Notes: generated from the letters alone by a model not told the origin. Positions 41,821 to 52,075 are shown, counted from the stretch's first letter. The stretch: 64,000 nt of DNA from an uncultured Alphaproteobacteria bacterium (GCA_900079695.1 LT599022.1:1392287-1456286); one strand, 5' to 3'. Program-made: numbers and translations.

Positions 41821-42566
41821 GATACGTCTCCCAACCGATAGCCGACACCGCGCACGCTCGCCGGAACGCCCGCAAACCCGGCGGCCTCCAACTTCTTGCG
41901 CAGCTTGCTGACGTGGCTGTCCACCGTGCGTTCGAGTGCCTCGCCTTCGGGCAGGCAGGCAACCAGAAGCTCCTCGCGTTCGAACACCCGGCGCGGGGCT
42001 CGCATCAGGTGCACCAGAATCCGGAATTCGGTCAGGGTCAGGGGCAGGACATGAACAACGCCGTCGTGTTGCACGGTGATCTCGTGGCTTTCCAGGTCGG
42101 CCTGCAACCGTCCCAATCGAATGAAACGCGGAACCGGTTGGTCGCCGCCGGGACGGGAGCGCCGCAGCACCGCCTGCACGCGGGCGACCACCTCGGCGGG
42201 GTTGAACGGCTTGACCACGTAATCGTCCGCTCCGATCCGCAGCCCCATCAGCTTGTCGATGTCCTGGTCCATGGCGGTCAGCATGATGACCGGCGTCCCG
42301 CCGCGATGGCGCACTTCCGACAGCACCTGCCAGCCATCCAGACGCGGCATCTGCACGTCCAGAACGATCAGGTCGGGTTTGAGGGACAGGTGCAGGTCCA
42401 AAGCCCGGCGGCCATCGGCGGCATGCACGCTGCGCAGGCCGCTGCGGGCCAGGTAGGCGGCCAGGATCTCGGCGATCTCGGGCTCGTCCTCGGCGACGAG
42501 CACCAACGGCTGCGGTTCGACAATCGAAGGGGTCATGGGGCTCTGCGCACTTTTTTGGGCGTCCAT
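41817..42566 (-). CDS. baeR: OmpR-family response regulator (BaeR-like)
   Basis: A 249-residue regulator: receiver at about 25-138 (VLVAEDEPEIAEILAAYLA; Asp in IVLDVQMPRLDGW; Lys in DYVVKPFNPAE) and a winged helix at about 155-249 (LPLTLTEFRILVHLMR, VDSHVSKLRKKLEAAG, VRGVGYRLGD). BaeR relatives activate RND drug pumps, and such a pump starts 102 bp away on the other strand. The ATG at 42566 has GGAG six bases upstream; another in-frame ATG at 42599 would add eleven residues. Confidence 0.92.
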   Translation of the reverse strand: MDAQKSAQSPMTPSIVEPQPLVLVAEDEPEIAEILAAYLARSGLRSVHAADGRRALDLHLSLKPDLIVLDVQMPRLDGWQVLSEVRHRGGTPVIMLTAMDQDIDKLMGLRIGADDYVVKPFNPAEVVARVQAVLRRSRPGGDQPVPRFIRLGRLQADLESHEITVQHDGVVHVLPLTLTEFRILVHLMRAPRRVFEREELLVACLPEGEALERTVDSHVSKLRKKLEAAGFAGVPASVRGVGYRLGDVS

Positions 42567-42668
42567 TGTATCTCCACACACCCTCGACGGAAACGCCATC
42601 GGCCCCGCCTAGGGTGGTTTTCCTGCCGAGACGGCAGGGCGGAGAGAATACCCCTGAAAGGTCGGTTC

Positions 42669-43814
42669 ATGAGGAGCGAGAAACGATCCCGTCGCCACGT
42701 CGGGATGATCGCGGCGATGGCGGTGCTTGCCGGATGCGACGATGCCGTCGCACCCGAGCCGCCGCCCCCTGCACCGGTGACGGTGTCGACGCTGGCTCCC
42801 TCCCGTGCGGAAGTGACCGAGGACCTTCCCGGCCGCGTCGCCGCCGTGCGCGTCGCCGAGATTCGTCCTCAGGTCAGCGGCATCGTGCGCCGTCGTCTGT
42901 TCGAGCAGGGTGCGGAGATTCGGGCGGGCGAACCGCTGTTCCAGATCGACCCCGCCCCGTTTCGGGCCGATGCCGATATGGCCGCCGCCGCGCTGAAGCG
43001 CGCCGAAGCCGCGCTCGCGCGCGCTCGGGCGCAGACCCGGCGCCTCGAACCCCTGGTGGAGTCCGAGGCGATCAGCCGCCAAGCTTACGACGATGCCGTG
43101 TCTCTGCGGGATCAGGCGGCTGCGGATGTCACCCAGGCTCGGGCGGTTCTGGCGCGCCGCCGTCTGGATCTGAAGTTCGCCACGGTGGACGCGCCGATTT
43201 CTGGGCGCATCGATCAGGCGTTGGTGACCGAGGGTGCGCTGGTTTCGCCCTCCGACACTGGCCCGATGGCGCGGATCCAGCAGGTGGACCAGGTTTACGT
43301 GGATGTGCGCCAGCCCGCTGCGTCGCTCGCCGGCCTGCAACGGATCGTGGCCTCGCCCGACGCCGGGAGTGGTTCGGCGCTACCGGCCGAAATCCTCCGC
43401 CAAGACGGCACGCCCTACGACGTCGGCGGCCGTGTTCTGTTTTCCGGTGTCAGCGTCGATGCCGGCACGGGAGACGTGCTCCTCCGCGTACTCGTGGACA
43501 ACCCCCGAAGGGATCTTCTGCCCGGCATGTTCGTGCGCGCCCGGATTCCGCGTGCCAGCTACGCCGACGCCTTGTTGGTGCCGCAGGAGGCCGTCGCCCG
43601 CATCGGCGGCAGGCCGCAGGTGTGGGTGGTCGGCAACGGCAATGCCGTGCGTGCCGTATCGGTGGAATTGGGCGAACTGATCGAACGTCGCTATCGCATC
43701 CGCAGCGGACTGGAAGCCGGCGAGCGGGTCGTGGTCGAGGGACGGGAACGTCTGAAGGACGGGGCGGTCGTCGCGCCGCGCGAATGGCGGCCGACCGGCC
43801 TCGCCGCACGCTGA
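42669..43814 (+). CDS. RND efflux periplasmic adaptor lipoprotein (AcrA/MexA-like)
   Basis: A 381-residue membrane-fusion protein. The signal peptide ends in a lipobox (LAGC, Cys23). A first beta-barrel/lipoyl half (EIRPQVSGIVRRRLFEQGAEI), a coiled-coil hairpin (about 95-165) and the second lipoyl half (DAPISGRIDQALVTEGALV) follow, then the RND-interaction barrel. It links the inner-membrane permease to the outer-membrane channel. The permease gene follows 21 bp downstream. The upstream 102-bp gap shared with the BaeR-like gene should hold both promoters. Confidence 0.94.
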   Translation: MRSEKRSRRHVGMIAAMAVLAGCDDAVAPEPPPPAPVTVSTLAPSRAEVTEDLPGRVAAVRVAEIRPQVSGIVRRRLFEQGAEIRAGEPLFQIDPAPFRADADMAAAALKRAEAALARARAQTRRLEPLVESEAISRQAYDDAVSLRDQAAADVTQARAVLARRRLDLKFATVDAPISGRIDQALVTEGALVSPSDTGPMARIQQVDQVYVDVRQPAASLAGLQRIVASPDAGSGSALPAEILRQDGTPYDVGGRVLFSGVSVDAGTGDVLLRVLVDNPRRDLLPGMFVRARIPRASYADALLVPQEAVARIGGRPQVWVVGNGNAVRAVSVELGELIERRYRIRSGLEAGERVVVEGRERLKDGAVVAPREWRPTGLAAR

Positions 43815-43835
43815 GGGGCAGGGAGTACCGCCGGA

Positions 43836-46800
43836 ATGCCGAGTTTCTTCATCCACCGCCCGGTCTTCGCCTGGGTCGTCGCCCTGTTCATCATCCTGAT
43901 GGGGGTGATCTCCCTGCCGCGCCTCCCCATCGCCCGCTACCCCTCGGTCGCCCCGCCGACCGTCAGCATCGACGCGAGCTACCCCGGCGCGACGCCGCAG
44001 ACGATGAGCGATTCCGTGCTGGGGCTGATCGAGCGCGAACTCTCGGGCGTCAAGAACCTGTTGTATTTCGAATCCACGGCCGACGCCTCGGGCACGGCGC
44101 AAGTCACCGTCACCTTCAAGCCGGGGACGGATCCCGAGCTTGCGCAGGTAGACGTGCAGAATCGCTTGAGGGCGGTCGAACCTCGGTTGCCGCAGGCGGT
44201 GCGCCAAAACGGCCTGACCGTGGAATCCGCCAACTCCGGGTTTCTGATGATGGTCAGCCTGAAATCGGACGACGACCGTTTCGACGAAGCGGCGCTGAGC
44301 GACTATCTGGCCCGCAACATCGTCGAGGAACTGCGTCGCATCGATGGCGTCGGCCGGGTGCAACTCTTCGGCGCCGAACAGGCGATGCGCGTCTGGGTCG
44401 ATCCGTCGCAGTTGATCGCCTTCGGCTTGACCATGAACGATCTGTCTTCGGCCATCGTGCAACAAAACGCGCAGATCGCTCCCGGGCATGTCGGCGCGGC
44501 GCCCACCGTGCCGGGACAACGGGTCACCGTTCCGTTGACCGTGCAAGGCCAGTTGCAGACGCCCGAGGAATTCGCGGCCATCGTTTTGCGCGGCAACGGC
44601 GACGGTTCCAAGGTGACGCTCGGCGACGTCGCGCGCGTGGAACTGGGGTCCCAGAGCTATGGGTTCGTCAACCGCGAGAACGGGCTGGTCGCGACGCTTG
44701 CCGCCGTGCAGTTGGCGCCGGGCGCCAACGCCGTGCGCACCGCCGAAAGCGTCAAGGCACGTCTGGCCGAGCTGAGCCGGGCGATGCCGACGGGCATGAG
44801 CTATACGACGCCGTTCGATACCGCGCCATTCGTCAAGATTTCGATCGAAAAGGTGATCCACACCCTGATCGAAGCCATGGCGCTGGTGTTCCTGGTGATG
44901 TTGCTGTTTCTGCAGAACATCCGCTACACGCTGATTCCGGCGATCGTGGCGCCGATCGCGTTGCTGGGAACGTTCACCGTCATGTTGATGGCGGGCTTTT
45001 CCATCAACGTGCTGACGATGTTCGGCATGGTTCTGGCGATCGGCATCATCGTCGACGACGCCATCGTGGTGGTGGAGAACGTCGAGCGCCTGATGGCGAC
45101 CGAGGGGCTCTCGCCCAAGGACGCGACGATCTCCGCGATACGCGAAATCGCCGGAGCGGTCATCGGGATCACCCTGGTCCTGACGGCGGTCTTCATTCCC
45201 ATGGCGCTCGCCGGGGGATCGGTCGGGGTGATCTATCGCCAGTTCGCCCTGTCCATGGCCGTGTCGATTCTGTTTTCGGCGTTCCTGGCGCTCAGCCTGA
45301 CCCCGGCCTTGTGCGCCACCTTGCTGAAGCCGCTCGATTCCGACCGTCACGGCAAGATCGGCGTCTTCGTCTGGTTCAACCGACGCTTCGATCGCCTGAC
45401 TCGCGCCTACGAAACCCGGGTCGCCGTCCTGGTGCGGCACGGCGGCCGCATGATGGCCGGTTTCGCCGCCATCGTCGTCGCTCTGGCCGTCGGGTTCCTG
45501 ATTCTGCCCTCAGCCTTCCTGCCCGAGGAAGACCAGGGATACTTCATGACGTCTTTTCAGTTGCCGTCGGAAGCGACCCAGGAACGCACGCTGGAATTGG
45601 TGCGCAAGTTCGAGGCTCACGTCGCCGCCCGCCCGGCCGTGGAGTCCAACTTGTCGATCCTCGGCTTCGGGTTCTCCGGTTCCGGAGCCAACACCGCTTT
45701 GGCGTTCACGACGCTCAAGGACTGGGACCGGCGCGGCGGCGCGACCGCAGCCGGCGAGGCCCAACTCGCGCAACACGCCATGTCGGACAGCGCCGACGGC
45801 ACGGTCATGAGCCTGCTGCCGCCCGCCATCGAGGAAATGGGCACGTCGTCCGGGTTCAGCTTGCGCCTGCAGGATCGCGCCGGGCGCGGGCAGGCAGCCT
45901 TGAATGCCGCCGAGACGGAACTGCTGGCGCTCGCGGCGCAAAGCGACGTCGTCTCCGGCGTCTATTCCGACGACCTCCCCGGCGGCACCGGCGTCCGCCT
46001 GAATATCGACCGGCAGAAGGCCGAAGCCCTGGGCGTATCATTCGAATCCATCAGCGATACCCTGACGGCGGCCATGGGGTCCTCGTACATCAACGACTTC
46101 CCCAACGCCGGACGCATGCAGCAGGTGATCATTCAGGCGGATGCGCCCGCCCGCATGCAGGTGAACGACGTTCTGAAGCTGTATCTGCGCAATTCCAGCG
46201 GCGGCATGGTCGCGCTTTCCGAAGTCGTGACGCCGGTGTGGGAAGACACGCCGATACAACTCGTCCGCTATCAGGGCTTTCCGTCGGTCCGGATTTCCGG
46301 CGGCCCGGCACCGGGCGTATCCAGCGGCGAGGCCATGGCCGAGATGGAGCGGCTCGCGGCCCGATTGCCCGCAGGGTTCGCCGTGGAATGGACAGGCCAA
46401 TCGTTGCAGGAGCGCCAGTCGGCAGCGCAAGCGCCGCTGTTGATGGCGTTGTCGATGCTGGTCGTGTTTCTGGTTCTGGCGGCGCTTTACGAAAGCTGGT
46501 CGATCCCGCTCTCGGTGATGCTCGTGGTCCCGTTGGGGCTGTCGGGCGCGGTCGCCGCGGTGATGCTGCGCGGCATGCCCAACGACGTCTTCTTCAAGGT
46601 CGGCTTGATCACCGTGATCGGGCTATCGGCCAAAAACGCCATCCTGATCGTCGAGTTCGCCCGGCAGATGCACAGCCGAGGGATGGAACGGACGGAGGCC
46701 GCGGTCATGGCGGCGCGGCTGCGGTTGCGCCCGATTCTGATGACGTCGCTGGCGTTCGGCCTCGGGGTGACGCCGCTGACGCTCGCTCGGGGTGCCAGCG

Positions 46801-46970
46801 CCGAAACCCAGAACGCCATCGGCACCGGCGTGTTCGGCGGCATAACCTGCGCCACGGTGCTGGCGGTGTTCTTCGTCCCCGTCTTTTTCGTCGTCGTCGT
46901 CGGAGGCCAGGAAAAACTCCAAGCATGGCGTCGAGCCCGGCGTAGCGGCCCATTCCAGGAACAGGGCTGA
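43836..46970 (+). CDS. RND multidrug efflux permease (HAE1 family)
   Basis: The 1044-residue length and twelve-helix, two-large-loop layout are those of AcrB-type pumps. FFIHRPVFAWVVALFIIL starts the protein, RLPIARYPSVAPP and YPGATPQTMSDSVL follow, and the proton-relay Asp pair is in GIIVDDAIVVVENVERL (TM4). The second half has VGLITVIGLSAKNAILIVEFA. It exports drugs or other amphiphiles from periplasm/inner membrane using the proton gradient. It sits between adaptor and outer-membrane genes in one operon. Confidence 0.96.
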   Translation: MPSFFIHRPVFAWVVALFIILMGVISLPRLPIARYPSVAPPTVSIDASYPGATPQTMSDSVLGLIERELSGVKNLLYFESTADASGTAQVTVTFKPGTDPELAQVDVQNRLRAVEPRLPQAVRQNGLTVESANSGFLMMVSLKSDDDRFDEAALSDYLARNIVEELRRIDGVGRVQLFGAEQAMRVWVDPSQLIAFGLTMNDLSSAIVQQNAQIAPGHVGAAPTVPGQRVTVPLTVQGQLQTPEEFAAIVLRGNGDGSKVTLGDVARVELGSQSYGFVNRENGLVATLAAVQLAPGANAVRTAESVKARLAELSRAMPTGMSYTTPFDTAPFVKISIEKVIHTLIEAMALVFLVMLLFLQNIRYTLIPAIVAPIALLGTFTVMLMAGFSINVLTMFGMVLAIGIIVDDAIVVVENVERLMATEGLSPKDATISAIREIAGAVIGITLVLTAVFIPMALAGGSVGVIYRQFALSMAVSILFSAFLALSLTPALCATLLKPLDSDRHGKIGVFVWFNRRFDRLTRAYETRVAVLVRHGGRMMAGFAAIVVALAVGFLILPSAFLPEEDQGYFMTSFQLPSEATQERTLELVRKFEAHVAARPAVESNLSILGFGFSGSGANTALAFTTLKDWDRRGGATAAGEAQLAQHAMSDSADGTVMSLLPPAIEEMGTSSGFSLRLQDRAGRGQAALNAAETELLALAAQSDVVSGVYSDDLPGGTGVRLNIDRQKAEALGVSFESISDTLTAAMGSSYINDFPNAGRMQQVIIQADAPARMQVNDVLKLYLRNSSGGMVALSEVVTPVWEDTPIQLVRYQGFPSVRISGGPAPGVSSGEAMAEMERLAARLPAGFAVEWTGQSLQERQSAAQAPLLMALSMLVVFLVLAALYESWSIPLSVMLVVPLGLSGAVAAVMLRGMPNDVFFKVGLITVIGLSAKNAILIVEFARQMHSRGMERTEAAVMAARLRLRPILMTSLAFGLGVTPLTLARGASAETQNAIGTGVFGGITCATVLAVFFVPVFFVVVVGGQEKLQAWRRARRSGPFQEQG

Positions 46971-46974
46971 CACC

Positions 46975-48390
46975 ATGCGCTTGATCATCACTGCGATCTC
47001 CTTCGCGCTGTCCGCCTGTTCTCTGGCTCCCGATCCGAACACGCCCGATCTCCCGGTGCCCAACGCCTATCCGTTATCGGATGGCGGGAGCAGCGACATC
47101 GTTGCCGCCGATCTGGATTGGCGAAGCATGTTCGGCGATCCCCGTCTGCGGCGGCTTATCGAACTCGCTTTGGAGAACAATCGCGACTTGCGTCTGGCGA
47201 CATTGAACGTCGAAGCGGCGCGGGCGCAATACGGCATTCAGCGCGCCTCTCGCCTGCCATCTTTGAGCGCGTCGGCGGGAACGACGCGCCAGCGGGTCGC
47301 CGCAGACGACCGAAGCGATCCCGCCACCCCCGCCCGGATGCAAACCCGGCACGAATTGAATCTCGGCGTCAGTGCGTTCGAGATCGATCTGTTCGGTCGT
47401 GCGCGATCGCTGTCCGAAGCCTCCTTCGCCCGTTATCTCGCCAGCGAGGAAGGGCGTCTTGCCGCCCATATCGCGTTGGTCGGCGCCGTGGCGGACGCCT
47501 ATTTCGCAGAGCGCCTGGCGCAGGAACAGGTCGATCTGGCGCGGCGAACGCTGACCGATTGGCGGCAATCTCTGGATCTGGCTCGGCAATTGAAGGCTGC
47601 CGCTCAGAACAGCAGTCTCGACGTCGCCCAGGCGGAAGGACAGGTCGCCGTCGCAGAGGCCGACCTGGAAGGACGCTCCCGGGCTTTTGCGCGGTCCACC
47701 AACGCCTTGACGCTGCTGGTCGGCGCCACTTTACCGGAGGATCTGCCGCCACCGTGGCCGCTCGGCGAAAACGCGGTGCGAACCCGCCTGCCCGCCGGAT
47801 TGCCCTCGGACCTGCTGATTCGGCGTCCGGATATCCGCCGGGCGGAACGGACTCTGGTGGCGGCCAACGCCGATATCGGCGCGGCCCGCGCCGCCTTCTT
47901 TCCGCAACTGTCGCTGACGGTGTCGCTGGGATACGCCAGCCCGGCCCTGGGGAGCCTGTTCGACAACGGCCAGGGGGTCTGGAGTTTTGCCCCCCAAATC
48001 ACCCAGCCGCTGTTTCAGGGCGGGCGGTTGCGGGCCGAACTGCGGTTGGCCGAGATCCGCAAGTCCGAAGCCGTCGCCGAATACGAGCGCGCCATCCAGA
48101 CGGCGTTCCGCGAGGTCGCCGACGGCCTCGCCGGCAGCGCCACCTACGGCCGCCAGATCGAGGCCCAGACGCGCGCCATGGCATCCGCCGAACGACGAGT
48201 CGCACTTTCGACTCTCCGCTACCGCGCCGGCTGGGAAGGGCGCCTGGAGGTGTTGGATGCCCAGCGTCAGCTGTATGCCGCGCGCCAGACCCTCCTGGAC
48301 CTGAAACGCGAGGAGATCGGCAACGCCATCGCTCTCTTCAGGGCTTTGGGTGGCGGCACACCCTTGACTGAACCGGCGATTCCCCAGTGA
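46975..48390 (+). CDS. outer-membrane efflux lipoprotein (OprM/NodT type)
   Basis: The 471-residue TolC-family protein has a short signal peptide with a lipobox ending in Cys15 (LSACS), two tandem outer-membrane-efflux repeats, RLPSLSASAG, the interhelix LPAGLPSDLLIRRPDIRRAE motif and AAFFPQLSLTVSLGYAS. It forms the exit duct of the RND pump encoded upstream; the start is 4 bp after the permease stop. Confidence 0.95.
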   Translation: MRLIITAISFALSACSLAPDPNTPDLPVPNAYPLSDGGSSDIVAADLDWRSMFGDPRLRRLIELALENNRDLRLATLNVEAARAQYGIQRASRLPSLSASAGTTRQRVAADDRSDPATPARMQTRHELNLGVSAFEIDLFGRARSLSEASFARYLASEEGRLAAHIALVGAVADAYFAERLAQEQVDLARRTLTDWRQSLDLARQLKAAAQNSSLDVAQAEGQVAVAEADLEGRSRAFARSTNALTLLVGATLPEDLPPPWPLGENAVRTRLPAGLPSDLLIRRPDIRRAERTLVAANADIGAARAAFFPQLSLTVSLGYASPALGSLFDNGQGVWSFAPQITQPLFQGGRLRAELRLAEIRKSEAVAEYERAIQTAFREVADGLAGSATYGRQIEAQTRAMASAERRVALSTLRYRAGWEGRLEVLDAQRQLYAARQTLLDLKREEIGNAIALFRALGGGTPLTEPAIPQ

Positions 48391-48448
48391 GGCCTCCCCG
48401 ACGGGGCCTTCGACAATCCGAATGTTGCTACGACCAGAGGTGAACACG

Positions 48449-49315
48449 ATGTCCATCGTCGATCAAACGATACGAGAAACATATGCTTCCGAGGTAGCGG
48501 TATATGGCGGAGTAAAGTCGGAAGCGCTCTTGCGCGCCTACGCGGCGGTCCCCCGTGAGCGCATGCTGCCGCGAGGACCGTGGGTCGTCGAGGCGCTCGA
48601 CGGCTCCTACTATGTGACCGACGACGCCGATGTCTCGCGAATTCTCCATGCCGTGGGGGTATCCATCGACCCCAAGCGGCAACTCAATAGCGGCAACCCG
48701 GCGGAAGTCGGGCGCATCCTCGAAGAAGCGCGCTTCGAACCCGGAGAGACGGTGTTTCACGTCGGCGCAGGGCTCGGATACTTCTCGGCGATCATGGCGG
48801 AAATGGTAGGCGCTTCCGGTCGCGTCATCGCGGCGGAGGTCGATCCCGTTCTGGCGTGGCGCTGTCGCATAAATCTGGAACCTTGGCAGCAGGTCGAAGT
48901 GGTCGGCGATGCCCTGGCCTGTTCCTTGCCTCCGGTCGACGTGATCTTCGTGAGTACCGGGATCGCGCGCATTCCGGCGAGTTGGCTCGATGTGCTCCGC
49001 CCCGGCGGGAGGTTGATCTTTCCCCTGACGGGGTCGCTGAACGGCGGTTTCATTTTTCGGATCGAAAAAGGCGCCTCAGCTTCCTGGTTGTCCGCAAAGC
49101 CGCTGAACTTCGCGCGCTTCTATCCGTGTTTGGGGGCGCGTGACCCCGCGGCGTTATCGGCTATCGACCAAGCCATAGCAGATCCCCGGGGGTCGCACGT
49201 CCGGTCGTTGCGCCTGGACGCCCACGCGCCGCAGCCCGACTGCTGGCTGCACTCCGACGGATGGTGCCTGAGCACTGCCGCGAACGATCACTCGGATCGA
49301 ACGGAGCCCTCTTAA
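48449..49315 (+). CDS. Pcm-like (protein-L-isoaspartate-type) SAM methyltransferase
   Basis: A 288-residue methyltransferase. Its N-terminal part (AAVPRERMLP, then LDGSYYVTDD) and the SAM site ETVFHVGAGLGYFSAIMAEMVG (in parts), followed by GRVIAAEVDP, WQQVEVVGDA and LRPGGRLIFPLTGS, match a group related to protein-isoaspartate methyltransferase. The substrate may not be isoaspartate: the N-terminal substrate-recognition strand is not the classical one. AGAGGTGAACACG supports the ATG at 48449. It is 58 bp after the efflux duct gene, possibly a passenger of the pump operon. Confidence 0.75.
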   Translation: MSIVDQTIRETYASEVAVYGGVKSEALLRAYAAVPRERMLPRGPWVVEALDGSYYVTDDADVSRILHAVGVSIDPKRQLNSGNPAEVGRILEEARFEPGETVFHVGAGLGYFSAIMAEMVGASGRVIAAEVDPVLAWRCRINLEPWQQVEVVGDALACSLPPVDVIFVSTGIARIPASWLDVLRPGGRLIFPLTGSLNGGFIFRIEKGASASWLSAKPLNFARFYPCLGARDPAALSAIDQAIADPRGSHVRSLRLDAHAPQPDCWLHSDGWCLSTAANDHSDRTEPS

Positions 49316-49598
49316 CCCTCTTCATTGCCTACGACGACAATCGGCCCGCTTGGCGCCTGCTCCAAACCCACGAGAGGTCTCGATGGCCAACTGTTTCGCG
49401 AATCTCGACGCCCCTTCGTCCGATCACAGAAAATCACCCGGACGTGCGCGAGCAGTCGGCACGTTTCGGCCCCAGTTTCTCGGCATTCCCTGGGGCCGAA
49501 CCTCATGCGCCAAGCCTTGGAGGCGAAGCGTCGGGACTTTAGTGACTCGCTGAGGAGATATCGCTTACACAAGACGGCTCAAGGCTTCGCCCGGCACG

Positions 49599-49949
49599 CT
49601 ACAGGATTGGCGTCGGCAGCGAAATTACTCCCTCATCAGCCCCCTCCACTGCTCCTTTTTTACCCTCGAACGCCCTTTCGGCGGGAGAAAGAGGCGAATT
49701 CGAGCGACTCCGGGTCAGCGGTTCGATGGCATCTTGCGTGGCCACCCGCTCGAAACGTTCGGTCGCATTTCTCAGTCGATACTGCGGCAAGCCGTCGTTT
49801 GGCGGGAGCTTCGCAGTAATTCGGAAGATATCGGCGGATCTCGCGGTTCGCGGGCCGTCGTTGCGCATCCGAACGACTTGTCCCACCATATACATATGCG
49901 ATGCCGCTTCGCGACGGCGCGCGCGCAGAGAAATGTCGATGATGCCCAT
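49599..49949 (-). CDS. conserved small protein of unknown function (alphaproteobacterial type)
   Basis: The 116-residue frame from the ATG at 49949 contains a well-formed core (about residues 20-78): MVGQVVRMRN, then ADIFRITAKLPP, PQYRLRNATERFERVATQDAIE. I recognise this pattern (YxVGQxVRL ... FRITxxLP ... PQYRIRNDxERHERV) from many uncharacterised proteins of Rhodospirillales and Rhizobiales. The 38-residue tail is low-complexity and may not be conserved. AAAGGA precedes the start by about 7 bases. It stands alone in a gene-poor stretch. Confidence 0.6.
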   Translation of the reverse strand: MGIIDISLRARRREAASHMYMVGQVVRMRNDGPRTARSADIFRITAKLPPNDGLPQYRLRNATERFERVATQDAIEPLTRSRSNSPLSPAERAFEGKKGAVEGADEGVISLPTPIL

Positions 49950-50564
49950 ACCTGAATCCTTTCGGGATTCCGAGTGTTCGCACAGATCCGGCAGGGTCTG
50001 CGCGCCGTCGCATCCGGTTTCGATCGGTTCCGCGCCCCTGCATAGACGTGGCAATTCCGCTGGGAATCAGGCGGCTTCGTCGGGCCTTGGCGCCAAACCG
50101 CTCAAATGCACGGAGATGAACTTTTCGTTCTTGGATCGAGACGTCAAATCCCCGCATGGTCCTACCGGATGTAGGCATTTCCTCTGAAAATCCAAACGAA
50201 TTAAATTATGATCATTTTACAGGAGCTCAGGCCGAGATTTCGCTATCGTATACTCATGGAGATCCGAGGCGATCAGGATGCTCCCATATGGTTATAGGGA
50301 TTTATTTTTCGAAATACCTTGCGCAGGGGCGCGCCTCGTGCGCATATCACCTGCATCGAAACGCCGTGCGTAGATGGGTCGCCCAAAGCGGACCCCCCAC
50401 GGAGTTTTCTCTGGATGCCGCGCCCTCCTCGTCAGGATCGCCCGCCATCGAGTGATCCCCACAGAGGGACGCCATCGGGCAGCGGATCTACGCCAGCTTC
50501 CTCCGTTACTTCCTCCGTCGCGCCGGTTCACCCGAGCATGGCGATGAGACAGGACACATAGCGT
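49950..50564. other. gene-poor stretch
   Basis: No open frame in this 615-bp interval shows recognisable protein character on either strand. Part of it (about 50195-50300) is AT-rich compared with its surroundings (AATTAAATTATGATCATTTT) and could hold promoters. No tRNA, repeat or insertion sequence end was seen. Confidence 0.5.
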
Positions 50565-51800
50565 TTGACACAATTTTCCGAGCTCGGCCTATCCGAGCCT
50601 CTCCTTCGCGCCGTTGGCGCGACAGGCTATACCCAGACAACGCCGATCCAGGCGAATGCGATTCCCGCCCTTCTTTCCGGACACGACGTCGTCGGCATCG
50701 CACAGACCGGCACCGGTAAGACCGCCGCCTTCGTTCTCCCGCTTCTACATTCGCTCGCAGCGATGCCGCATCGCGCCGCGTCGCGTTCGCCGCACGCCCT
50801 GATCCTGGCGCCGACGCGAGAACTCGCGGCGCAGATCGACGCCAACCTGCGCGAATACGGTCGCTTCCTGCCGCTCACCTCGACGGTGGTGGTTGGCGGC
50901 GTATCTGCGCGACCGCAAATCGCGGCGCTGCGTCGCGGTTGCGATATCGTCGTCGCCACGCCGGGACGGCTTCTCGACTTGATGGGCTCGGGCGATGTGA
51001 GCCTAGGCGAGGTGGTCTGGGCGGTCCTGGACGAAGCCGACCAGATGATGGATATGGGCTTCCTTCCGGCGATCCGCCGGATCATGGCTCGGCTTCCGAA
51101 GCGGCGCCGCACCGCGCTGTTTTCCGCCACTATGCCCGTCACGATCCGCCGCCTCGCCGAAGCGTTTCTGGATCGGCCGCAGGAGATCCGCGTCACCCCC
51201 GCCGCTCGGCCCGCAGAGCGGGTGGCTCAGACGGTGATGTTGGTTTCGACCGCCGAGAAACAGACCGCCCTGCAAACGATTCTCGATGCACCGGAGGTAA
51301 CCTCGGCGATCGTGTTCACCCGCACCAAGCGGGGGGCCGATCGGGTTGCTCGCCAATTGGCTCTGAAGGGTCTCGCTGCGGGAGCCATCCATGGCAACCG
51401 TAGCCAGACGCAGCGCGAGCGGACTCTCCGCGAGTTCAAGAGCGGTGAAATCACCGTGCTGGTGGCAACCGATATCGCCGCCCGCGGCCTCGACATCGAA
51501 GGCGTGTCGCACGTCATCAATTTCGAGATCCCCAACACCCCCGAATCCTATATCCACCGGATCGGGCGCACCGCCCGCGCCGGCGCGGCGGGGATTGCGA
51601 TTTCTCTCTGTGATGCCGCCGAACGACCGTTGCTCCGCGATATCGAACGGCTGATCGGTCGTTCGCTGGTCGACGGAGCCGATGAACCCACCGCCCGCGC
51701 TTCGATGCGACCGGGAAAAGGCATCAGCCCGGCGAGCAAGGGCAGCCACGCCAAGTCTTGCCATCGACGCAGCCAGCAGGCCGCCCTGCATGCCGCCTAA
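50565..51800 (+). CDS. DEAD-box RNA helicase
   Basis: A 411-residue RhlE/DeaD-type helicase with all motifs in order: Q motif [79 protein letters not shown] and [11 protein letters not shown]. The short Lys/Arg-rich tail (about 375-411) could aid RNA binding. It unwinds structured RNA with ATP, typically for ribosome assembly or mRNA turnover in the cold. The TTG at 50565 has AGGA 13 bases upstream and gives the usual [15 protein letters not shown]-terminus. A cold-shock gene follows 65 bp downstream. Confidence 0.95.
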   Translation: MTQFSELGLSEPLLRAVGATGYTQTTPIQANAIPALLSGHDVVGIAQTGTGKTAAFVLPLLHSLAAMPHRAASRSPHALILAPTRELAAQIDANLREYGRFLPLTSTVVVGGVSARPQIAALRRGCDIVVATPGRLLDLMGSGDVSLGEVVWAVLDEADQMMDMGFLPAIRRIMARLPKRRRTALFSATMPVTIRRLAEAFLDRPQEIRVTPAARPAERVAQTVMLVSTAEKQTALQTILDAPEVTSAIVFTRTKRGADRVARQLALKGLAAGAIHGNRSQTQRERTLREFKSGEITVLVATDIAARGLDIEGVSHVINFEIPNTPESYIHRIGRTARAGAAGIAISLCDAAERPLLRDIERLIGRSLVDGADEPTARASMRPGKGISPASKGSHAKSCHRRSQQAALHAA

Positions 51801-51865
51801 GAACGCACCCACGCGGACATCCGAGCGGGCGTAAAATTCAAATCTTTTTCAAAAGGAACGACAAA

Positions 51866-52075
51866 ATGCAAAAGGGAACCGTGAAGTGGTTCAATGCCCA
51901 GAAGGGCTTCGGCTTCATTCAGCCGGAGGACGGCTCGAGCGACGTGTTCGTGCACATCAGCGCCGTCGAACGCTGCGGCAGTTCGTTGCTCAACGAAGGC
52001 CAGAAGCTGAGCTTCGAGCTGCAGCGCGACGCGCGAACCGGCAAGAGCTCGGCGGCCAATCTCGTGCTCGAATGA
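51866..52075 (+). CDS. cold-shock domain protein (CspA family)
   Basis: A 69-residue single cold-shock domain: [16 protein letters not shown] contains RNP1 (KGFGFI) and VFVHISAVE is RNP2. It binds single-stranded RNA as a chaperone. AAAAGGAACG lies just before the ATG. The upstream gap is short, so it may be read through from the helicase gene as well as from its own promoter; a strong terminator follows. Confidence 0.95.
   Translation: MQKGTVKWFNAQKGFGFIQPEDGSSDVFVHISAVERCGSSLLNEGQKLSFELQRDARTGKSSAANLVLE

Noticed and set aside
48394..48411. Weak GC hairpin after the outer-membrane efflux gene
   Set aside because: The stem contains mismatches and no T-run, so it was not called as a terminator separating the methyltransferase gene.
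49325..49819. Plus-strand frame of 164 codons after the Pcm-like gene
   Set aside because: The composition (Arg/Ser/Pro-rich, no hydrophobic core) is that of a shadow frame, and it overlaps the better-supported minus-strand small protein.
50156..50455. 99-codon frame in the AT-rich gap before the helicase
   Set aside because: No ribosome site or recognisable motif; left as unexplained non-coding sequence.
50565..50570. TTGACA, a perfect -35 box
   Set aside because: It coincides with the TTG start of the helicase and has no -10 element at the right distance; taken as chance.
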